Assembly: GCA_015852425.1 (NCBI GenBank)
Contig: JAAAIG010000828.1
Location: 1 to 16,869, forward strand
Reading direction: 5' to 3'
Length of the DNA: 16,869 nt
Origin: Gryganskiella cystojenkinii
Taxonomy: Eukaryota; Mortierellomycota; Mortierellomycetes; Mortierellales; Mortierellaceae
In this document: positions 1 through 6,556 of the stretch, piece by piece
Layout of the letters: each line of letters begins with the position of its first letter
How positions within the stretch are numbered: position 1 is the first letter of the stretch
Notes under the pieces: generated by a model
Told to the model about the DNA's origin: nothing
Seen by the model: only the letters and a program-made list of their open reading frames with translations
Databases searched by the model: none
Made by a program: the position numbers and the translations under genes

Positions 1-609
1 CTTTTTTTTTATTATTCCGCTAAGATTTTTTTTTGTTGCAACAGTGGAAAAAAGATGGACCGTGGCAGTCTACGTCTATGAGATCTTAAGAAAGATAAAA
101 AAAGATCAAAACGTTCATCTGCTTGCAACAATCTGTTTGCAGTATATTCTAAAAAAGAAGTGAAGACAAAGAAGACCAAGTTGCTGGGGTCTCGGTAAGT
201 TGTTGCAAGGTGGGAGATGAAAACGCAAAAGAGGAGGGAGAGAATTGTTTACAAGCAAGTATCAATAGCTGAACTCGAAGAAAAGGGTGAAAAGAGAGGA
301 CAGATGAACACCACCAGTTCTCTAAAGACGAGGGAGTGGGCAGACGGTCTCCATCGTCTTTCGTCGTCACTGAGGAACCGAGAGCGGTTCTGGTACATGA
401 AACTAGTACGTGCTCTTGATCGTCAGAGCGCGGACACCGCAGACTTGACCCATGTCCGACATGGAACGACATTCGCCAGAAAGATGACAGGCTAAAAAGA
501 TAGCGGTAGCCGCGAGGATTGTACTGTACGGTCAAGACTCTCCTTTCACATACTCTCGAGATGCATAGTCTCTCATAATGCATATTTTACGGCGGTCCCA
601 TATTTAAAG
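1..609. other. Left edge: no supported gene
   Basis: AT-rich start with T and A runs, then open frames on both strands in the same bases (minus 583 to 149, plus 217 to 495). Neither has recognisable domains; the minus product is serine-rich and looks like a chance reading. A third minus frame, around 300-410, reads plausibly for about 30 residues (from MYQNRSRFLSDDERRWRP) but has no defined ends. The only structured element is a copy of a 23-bp repeat at 562-584, described separately. This is probably a continuation of the decayed sequence to the right. Confidence 0.4.
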
Positions 610-667
610 TTATATAGGAATCTTCAAGAACCTCTCTGACAAACTGCATAGCCGCTCATAATGCATA
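562..667 (-). repeat. Two-copy 23-bp repeat encoding MHYERLC
   Basis: Positions 562-584 and 645-667 match at 21 of 23 bases, 83 bp apart in direct orientation. Each copy has ATGCAT near both ends. Read on the minus strand, both encode the peptide MHYERLC, and the two mismatches fall in one arginine codon (AGA versus CGG), so they are synonymous. This suggests a partial duplication of a coding segment rather than a chance repeat. After the peptide the copies diverge: the right copy runs 11 more residues to a TAA at about 610, the left into a long serine-rich frame. Confidence 0.6.
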
Positions 668-1330
668 GAAAAGTAGCCATCGCAACGATAGCGAAATGAG
701 AGTTTGACTGTATACTCTTTACCCACCAATCCTTCCACTTCATCCTTGGCCCGAGCGCTGACAATCTTGGTCATTTCTTGAATCAGAGTGTTCAGCACCA
801 TGCCGGTACAGATCTTGTTCACATGTCTATTCATCTGACTTTTCTGGACGAAGGTCTTCATCTTCACAGTGGCATCCATAGCAGACGGGGCAGCAGACGG
901 GGCATTGAAATGGGCAGCTATAGGGACACTGGTGGTCTTGGAGACCTCTTTGACGCCAGAGGGACTTGCTGTTGACGGCTAGCCATCATAATGCAAGCCA
1001 ACATGACAGTATTTTGGATCCTGCGGTTCAAGATGGGATCAAGACGAGCACGCTTGTAGAGTCGCTGGATATCATTTTCTGTGTGTGAGAGCGAGGGGTA
1101 TAAAGAAGGAAAGTTCCCATGTCAGAATCTTATCCATAATCCAGCTTTAGCTCTCAACGAAGCAACAGTTGGAGATTGGAGACAACTCCAAATTTCTGGA
1201 CCAAAGTAACATTCGCAACACCTGGATTCAGCGTTTCTCCACGGACAATAATAATAAAAGCATTGTTTGCCAAGAAAGTCCTAGAGCTATAGTCAATATG
1301 GTTGGCGAAAGGCAGCAGGATGTTAGACAT
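610..1330 (-). pseudogene. Unrecognised two-exon gene, frameshifted
   Basis: An ATG at 1330 (MSNILLPFANHIDYSSRT) opens a first exon to 1159. A GTTGAG donor at 1158 and a CACACACAG acceptor ending at 1079 define an 80-nt intron, which joins in phase to exon 2 (QNDIQRLYKRARLDP). Without the splice, exon 1 stops at TGA. Exon 2 reads well to about 970 (IMMASRQQQVPLASK), then hits TAG about 45 nt later. Shifting frame once continues smoothly (KEVSKTTSVPIAAHF) to a TAA at 610, with a body rich in K, V and M. The whole would be about 220 residues. No domain is recognised. The single frameshift could be real decay, a missed intron or a base error. It is called a pseudogene because neighbouring relics are also broken. 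Confidence 0.45.
885..908. repeat. Short tandem repeat, 12 bp x 2
   Basis: The unit GCAGACGGGGCA occurs twice in tandem inside the relic described at 610-1330, giving a repeated A-P-S motif (APSAAPSA) in the minus-strand reading. It is in frame (12 bp), so it does not itself explain the nearby frameshift. Confidence 0.6.
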
Positions 1331-1336
1331 ATCATT

Positions 1337-1792
1337 TCACTGTTCAAAAAGAATGAAAGAAGTAAAATGAAAGAAAAGAAAGATAAAAAGAGCATGCAAT
1401 GATTTACAGACAACGCTCGAAAGTCCAAGACCCCGAGACCAGGTGTTGATGTCTTTGTGAGTTTTGATCAAAGACTGTCGCTCTTTCTCGTCCACGAAAA
1501 AGTAACACCAGAAGACGCCTTCTGAATTCTGGACCATTGAGAAAAGGAAAACATTCCTGGGAAGGTAAGAGTGAGGTCCACCGCCAAAGAACCTCTTCTT
1601 CAGAATTTTGCTTGCCGCTTCATTGTTATTAAAGTTTGATTTATTTGTGTTGGGACTAGATGACTTGCACCATATTTCCACACCTGCCAGACAGAAATCT
1701 AAATTGTACTCTTGTTCTAGTCCCTCTCCAGCCACCACCCTAATTCCCTCGAGACCCCCTGCCCTTCCGTTCCTGCTTGCTTTCCTATTCTT
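1337..1792 (-). pseudogene. Unrecognised coding-like open frame (possible exon)
   Basis: A minus-strand frame is open from 1792 to a TGA at 1337 with no ATG at its upstream end; the first internal ATG is at 1537. The middle part is protein-like: aromatic- and Cys-containing stretches such as YNLDFCLAGVEIWCK, a run of N/K/S, then FWCYFFVDEKERQSLIKT. The last 24 residues are hydrophobic and read through what looks like an intron: a GTAAAT donor at 1407 and a T-rich tract with a CAG acceptor ending at 1340. Joining over that intron does not keep the frame of the next relic, because the first in-phase codon is TGA. It may be an upstream exon of the 610-1330 gene or a separate fragment. No family is recognised. 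Confidence 0.3.
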
Positions 1793-2117
1793 TCACGTTA
1801 AATGGAACACGAGATTGATGTAATGAGATCTCAACACATAATCAATTGGAAATGAATTTCCCCATTTCGTGTCACAGATTGTTGAAAGCATTCACATCCC
1901 CTATTAGCCTGGCGACTATGCGCTGAGATATAGTGGCGACATAATAGTCTTTGCAGGAGTGATGGAACCCGGTAAGGACCCAAAAACGTGGAAAGTCTGC
2001 TGCCCCGCATGCAAAGAAGAATTTTCGAGACGATCGGTACGTCATCATCACCTACGGAGACATACAAACGCTGGGGACGCTGCAGATACTACAGGAGCGG
2101 AAACCTCCACAGACATC

Positions 2118-2189
2118 TCAAACGCGGCAGAAACCTCAAACGCGGCAGAAACACCAAACGTCACGGAAACCTCATACGTCGCTGAATCC
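2118..2189 (+). repeat. 18-bp tandem repeat, four copies
   Basis: Four units at 2118-2135, 2136-2153, 2154-2171 and 2172-2189. The first two are nearly identical (TCAAACGCGGCAGAAACC); the last two have diverged. The unit is a multiple of three and encodes SNAAET-type hexapeptides just after the C2H2 finger. It is a coding minisatellite likely to expand and contract by slippage without shifting the frame. Confidence 0.75.
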
Positions 2190-2726
2190 TTGGAGACAGC
2201 AAGTAACGAAAATCAGCTTCTGCAGATTCGGAGTTGCAGGACACGCCAAGGATTTGGTTGCCCGCCGTCCAAAAAATCCAACCCAAGACGTGCTTCAAGA
2301 AATCACTGGAAATGTACCTGTGGAATTGGCAAAATCTTTCATGGCGACTATGCGATGCAGTGCACATCAAGTCGTCTCAAAGCATTCAGTGGCCAATAAC
2401 GCGTTTGGAATTGTCATGTCCGACCGATCTGCACACCAACTGGTTGCAGCTCTCAAACCTGGATTTTTCGTCGAGAAAATCAATTTCACCTATGCACACT
2501 TGACACCAACGCGCCTCTGTTCCTTTGTTGATTGTCGAGCTGAAAGGTAATGTACTGACCCCACTTGCCAACTACATGGAAACATATTTTGTCAGTAGCG
2601 ACCAGCCAGCTCCAGCGTGTTTAACGGAAAGGCAACTTTCTCTGGCATGCCGACCGGGAAGGTGGCCGGACCTCTGGCATACTGAACGGGGAGGGAACCG
2701 GACTATGAGCTTTGTTCATTCATCTT

Positions 2727-3650
2727 TCACCAGTGTCGTCCTTTTTGGAGTCCATTCACCGGTGTCGTCCAATGTCCACGTCCAAGATCTCTCTTCAATC
2801 GCAACCCCTTCGAGAATGGCGCGAACGATGGATATGGCGCCGATGGACAGTTCATTGGATTAGAGGTTTTGACGATCCACCCTTGGGTTTGCCAGGACCT
2901 GGAACACATGTCCCTGAATTGTTGATCCGTTCGCTGCTTGAAGAACTTGATGCAGGCGTCAGTGACTTCGCTTAATTCCAGATCGCCAGGATCGAAGTCG
3001 GTCGATATCCGAGAGTAGTATATTGAGCGATTGGATTTGTTCCAAACAGGAGAGCATAGAATCCAGGTGAGATCGCGGCGAAGTGTTGTTGTTAGGGCAC
3101 AGTCACGAAAAAATGACGTTAAATAGGGAACTTCAAACTCTGCTATGTCTGCAGGGAAGGCAAGACAATCATCGTAATTGCCTTCACCGTAGCTGCAAGC
3201 GGTAACCCCAGCTTTAGTTTTGAACGCGTCTCCAAAGGGACAACGGGCGCGATAGCCGGCTAGCACTTGGAGTACACAACGCAAAGAACTTTGGATATTT
3301 CTGACACGATCGATAGAGTTATTGAACGAGATGGCATGGGTAACCCACTTAGTTTATTACGGTCAGAAGGATCGAAATAACTAACAAAAATAATAAAGGA
3401 CGCTAAAAAAAAGGACAAATGCGGTTTTGTACAATGGTTTCCAACTCCCTCCACGCAAGCGTTTGGACCGCGGGTTTCCCAGCGAAAATAAAAAACCCGT
3501 CAGTGTCATCAAATTTGCAAATGATGCAAGAATAGATACTGTACCTCCATCTTGTCGAGGACGGCCAAGGAAGCTGCAACACGACTGGCGACTGGAGGAG
3601 AAGACGCGCCGCAATAAGGATATCTTGCTATGAATAGTAACTTTTAACAA
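2727..3650 (-). pseudogene. Unrecognised two-exon gene relic
   Basis: On the minus strand a plausible first exon (open from 3650, best in its last 40 residues, ending GGSWKP) reaches a GTACAA donor at 3432. A 52-nt T-rich intron ends in TTAG at 3381, and exon 2 continues in phase (YFDPSDRNKLSGLPMPSRS). That frame stops at 3260. One shift near 3270-3290 moves into a long, well-formed frame (RCVLQVLAGYRARCPFGD, then NYDDCLAFPADIAEFEVPYL, then DACIKFFKQRTDQQFRDMC). Coding quality falls off after about 2860, and the frame ends at TGA 2727. The long piece has regular hydrophobic spacing and several cysteines but no domain I can name. It converges with the zinc-finger relic on the other strand. It could be a live gene with one unrecognised intron, but a frameshifted relic fits better. 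Confidence 0.4.
2729..2772. repeat. Short direct repeat TTCACCRGTGTCGTCC
   Basis: A 16-base motif occurs twice, at about 2729-2744 and 2757-2772, differing at one base (A versus G). It lies where the two convergent relics meet and may mark a small duplication or a rearrangement junction. Confidence 0.5.
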
Positions 3651-3670
3651 GCCTTTGGCTTGCCGACTAG

Positions 3671-3862
3671 CAGAGATGGACTAACGTTGGACAAAAAAAA
3701 TTGAGCTACTATAAATACCAATTTTGGCAAACCGTAGCCTTGTCCACGAGCACCATTCTCTGGCTTGCCATTGATCCGATGGAAGCTTCGATGCGCCTAC
3801 GCATGCGTCAAGAGGTTGGCTGTTATCATCATGCGGCTGCGGATGCAGCGAAAAGAAAGTGA
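3671..3862 (+). other. Short coding-like frame, possible exon remnant
   Basis: A 63-codon plus-strand frame opens after TAG 3668 with no good start codon. It ends at TGA 3860, which overlaps a strong donor-like GTGAGT at 3859. Its second half reads like protein (VALSTSTILWLAIDPMEAS, then Ala-rich to KRK). It could be an exon remnant of another broken gene. No family is recognised and no partner exon was found. Confidence 0.2.
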
Positions 3863-5126
3863 GTGGTGGGCTCTTTTGTTTGCCACCTGGTCCCTATTTT
3901 TAAGACCCTACTGCGCAAAGTTTAAGCGCCTGATGTTGAGAAAGGTAAAAAGGGGTCAGGCGACTACATCTAGAGTCTATTTCCCCGATAATGTTGGACA
4001 AATCCATTTTGCCATTTAAACCTCTGGTTTGGTTGGTTCATCTAAGCAACACAGAAAACAAACTACTGTACTGAGAAACCTCAGCTCCCTTGTCGCTCAA
4101 TTCAATGCAAGAAAGCTCAGTAGGCTCTCTTCGCTTTCCTCTCTCTTTTTCTTTGCCAACGAACGCCCGTGTCCTTGTGCGGACCGCCATGGTTGCTGAT
4201 GAACAGGTTGATGATCCTACCGCAACATTGTAATTCTCAATTGACCTTTTTTGTACAACTTTTACTTCCTTGCAAGCAGAAAGTGGCTAAAAATAGGCGA
4301 CCCTTTCTTCTTTTGTTCTGCCCTGCGATTATCTTTTTGGAGGTTGGACCCGCTGTGGTTGAATGCCGAGGTGCGTGGGCGTGTGGCTCGTGAGAAATAG
4401 ACGCCGCCTCTAGTTCCGTGCATTTGAGAATCATCTGGCTCCCTAAGCCCTGTGTTGCATGTCGTTATTTTTGGCTTTTTCTGTCCTCCTGTTACTGTCG
4501 TTTGAAACCTTATTTCGAAATGTTTGAATAATTTATGTTTCCTACTTATTTTTCCTTGGATAGTTTGAATTGCATCTCACTACGCACTCTTCTCAACAGA
4601 CTTGTTCTTTGTCACCGTCTCTCATTTCCGAGTTTCTAGAAGGCATTGAAAATGTGTCCCACATGCTCTTCAATCCCACATGTGCTGTTCTCTTTTTTTT
4701 TACGAAAAAAAGCTGACCACGAATCCTGTAAGCAGATACTCAGTCTAAACTCATGCTCACTGACAGGGCAGGGCTTTTCAGTCTCCCGGATGTCGTGCAT
4801 AAGTCGTACATGAGAGGAGGCATGATGGTAGATAAAAGGAAGGTGTGTCTGACAAGATAATGATGATGCCTTCAGCCATTCTAATTCCTAAGAAAAAATA
4901 AGTGAGAAAACAAAAACAATTCAAACATTTTCGAAATGATGAAAAAGGAGATTGTTTGTACCCTGGCGCATTGGCCATAGGCGTGTTGAAAGTTTGCCAA
5001 GGTATTATTGCTTTTAGCGTGAACCCTATTCCAGATTAGAAAACTTCCCGATGCCGGCTGCCTATTTTTACCTGCGTGTGCCTTAGCAGAGGTGACTTTA
5101 GTCGAAAGGGAGGAGAGTAGGCCTAT
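3863..5126. other. Non-coding stretch before the secreted-protein gene
   Basis: About 1.25 kb with no supported gene. The only open frames (3765-4019, 4169-4393 plus; 4778-4978 minus) are short and low-complexity or overlap the inverted repeats. The stretch is AT-rich with pyrimidine tracts, several T/A runs (for example around 4690-4710), and the inverted duplication annotated separately. Confidence 0.6.
4511..4939. repeat. Imperfect inverted duplication, arms about 60-70 bp
   Basis: The left arm starts near 4511 and the right arm ends near 4939. Reverse-complementing the right arm aligns the two: ATTTCGAAA(A)TGTTTGAAT, then TGTTT, then ACTTATTTTT with CTT-GGA following, ending near 4580 in the left arm and 4870 in the right. 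There are mismatches and small indels. About 290 bp lies between the arms and does not obviously pair. This could be a degenerate foldback or MITE-like element or an old inverted duplication. No target-site duplication or terminal motif was identified. Confidence 0.45.
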
Positions 5127-5148
5127 TTTTACAGTACATGCTGTAAAA
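5127..5148. promoter_or_regulatory. Perfect 8-bp-arm palindrome upstream of secreted-protein gene
   Basis: TTTTACAG (5127-5134), a 6-bp spacer, then CTGTAAAA (5141-5148). It lies 55 bp before the TATA box and 130 bp before the start codon. A related half, the 12-mer GCCTATTTTTAC, occurs at 5060-5071 and again at 5121-5132, overlapping the left arm. The dyad and position fit a binding site for a dimeric transcription factor; the factor is unknown. Confidence 0.5.
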
Positions 5149-5203
5149 GCCGTTGAATGGGGAACATTTTGTGTTGTGTTTACTTTTGCGCCACACTATC
5201 TGG

Positions 5204-5210
5204 TATAAAA
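5204..5210 (+). promoter_or_regulatory. TATA box of the secreted-protein gene
   Basis: TATAAAA lies 69 bp upstream of ATG 5279. A start of transcription about 30 bp downstream would leave a short leader of roughly 40-45 nt that includes a T-run and an A/C-rich stretch before the ATG. A canonical TATA box suggests a strongly or conditionally expressed gene. Confidence 0.7.
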
Positions 5211-5278
5211 TAGCGAGTCATTGTCACCAGGAATCCTTTTTTTTATTCAATCAACTCGAAATCCACAAACACTTTACA

Positions 5279-5987
5279 ATGAAGCTCACTATCACCCTCG
5301 CAGTTCTCTTGGCTGCCTCTGCCTCTGCCGTGTCCGCCTACTCGACCAGTGGCACCCTCTACACATATGTGAACAGCATCCCTCACCCCAAGACCACCTT
5401 TTTGAAGAAGGGCTCTGGCAACGACATTGTCACCGATGGCGTTGCTTGCGATGGCCCCAAGACTCTCCCTGGCAAGGGTCATCCTGGCGCACTCTATGGT
5501 GAATTCACCACAGTCAACAACCAATGGGATTTCAATGGCAAACACGACAACGAAATTTGGATGGGTAAGGATCAAGAAGCGGAAAAGAAATAGGAGTTTC
5601 ATACAGAGGAGTGGGGAACGATCAACTCACTCACGCTCTTTCCTTTCCACAGGCTACATCAAGATCGTTGGCACCAAGAACTGCCTCAGTTTGACCAAAG
5701 GCAATGCCTTGACTGCTGAACCCTGCCCCTCGTTTACAGAAGAAATCAAGGTTGGCAACAAGTTTGCTTGGTTCCATGACAAGCGCAACAGTGCCATGTG
5801 GGCCTATGGTGGTGATGCCAATGCCCAGGAAACGAACGGCCTCAATTTTGATGCCACCAACCTCCAAACCAATGGCAAGACGCTCACTGGCGTGCCCTTC
5901 CACAAAAGCTTTCTCGACAATGTGTTCGTCAGCCTTGGCTATGTCGGCTTGGGTAGCACCGGCAAAAGCCCCACTGGCTGCAAGTAA
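5279..5987 (+). CDS. Small secreted four-cysteine protein (orphan), two exons
   Basis: Exons 5279-5564 and 5653-5987 are joined across an 88-nt intron (GTAAGG donor, CCACAG acceptor). Together they give 206 residues ending at TAA, and the frame closes exactly. Residues 1-20 (MKLTITLAVLLAASASAVSA) are a textbook signal peptide with cleavage expected after VSA. The mature 186-residue chain has four cysteines (57, 106, 120, 205), enough for two disulfides, many Gly/Asn/Lys, no transmembrane segment and no GPI signal. It should therefore be extracellular or in the wall. Around residues 97-132 the pattern KNCLSL, then AEPC, then FAWF loosely recalls one ricin-type beta-trefoil repeat, but no full trefoil is visible. 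The upstream in-frame ATG at 5153 is rejected: it lies before the TATA box, and the ATG at 5279 gives the signal peptide. Function is unknown; possibilities include a wall protein, lectin-like protein or effector. Confidence 0.85.
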
Positions 5988-6019
5988 ACCCATTCTTCCC
6001 CCCCCTCTTATTTAATATC

Positions 6020-6025
6020 AATAAA
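6020..6025 (+). terminator. Poly(A) signal of the secreted-protein gene
   Basis: AATAAA 33 nt after the stop codon, in the correct orientation. A second AATAAA at 6139-6144 could serve as an alternative site. Confidence 0.65.
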
Positions 6026-6556
6026 ATGCTAGGCGTGCTCTAGCCCATCGAATATATTTCCAACTAGTGTGCAGCCACAGCCTTGCTCGCATTGGCAGCA
6101 TCATCAAAAAAATTCGATGAGTTGCTTGGTTCAATCTCAATAAACGGATCGTTATCTCTCATTGCCTTGTTCTCACACAACTCATGGCAAGCGCGCTTCT
6201 AGGTATATATAGCTGGCGTGTGCTCGTGCATTCCTCGTTGCCCTGCCCAACCCTTTCGAACCGCGGACGCGACGCGTGAGAGTCACCCATCCTAGCAAAG
6301 AGTGTTGTTTGGCTTCGCACAAAGTGTTTATCACCGATTGACTCAACGGAAATGAACGAGAAACATCAGTCCTTAACAAGAACAAACAACGGTATCTATC
6401 ATTGATTTGGACTGACTTGCGGGTTTGTCCGCATTATACCTGCGCGAGTCTTGGCAGCCACAGAACCGACTGCGAAATCACATGGATCGTCAGCCTGCAA
6501 AAAAAAAAAAAAGTTCAAGTTGAATACTATCTTGTTATTGAATCTGCAGGACACTA
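6026..6556. other. Intergenic region between convergent genes
   Basis: This is the 3' side of both flanking genes. It holds the second AATAAA at 6139-6144, a TATATATA stretch at 6204-6211 with only tiny reading frames after it, and an A12-13 run near 6499-6511 just downstream of the minus-strand F-box gene. A minus-strand frame at 6182-6385 has no family features. No gene is supported. Confidence 0.55.

Larger units (their letters stand above)
1962..2863 (+). pseudogene. C2H2 zinc-finger protein relic with ELK motif
   Basis: From ATG 1962 the frame encodes a classic C2H2 finger at residues 13-33 (CPAC, 12 residues, then H-x3-H), followed by four six-residue repeats of the SNAAET type. Coding quality then moves through two other frames. 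Around 2240-2500 the best reading is LVARRPKNPTQDVLQEIT through to GFFVEKINFTYAH. After another shift near 2510-2525 it continues as PLLIVELKGNVLTPLANYM and on to a stop at 2863. Each frame alone is short. The joined reading looks like one protein of roughly 250-300 residues with at least two or three frameshifts. The VELKG stretch after an acidic, aromatic segment resembles the E-x-K half of PD-(D/E)XK nucleases, but this is only a motif-level hint. A decayed gene is the best reading; no transposase domain is seen. Confidence 0.5.

Noticed and set aside
5153..5278. Longer start for the secreted protein at 5153
   Set aside because: It lies upstream of the TATA box at 5204 and would bury the signal peptide.
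5427..5987. Long plus-strand frame running through the intron of the secreted-protein gene (5427-5987)
   Set aside because: Its first part is an out-of-frame shadow of exon 1. The spliced model gives a continuous protein with exact phase.
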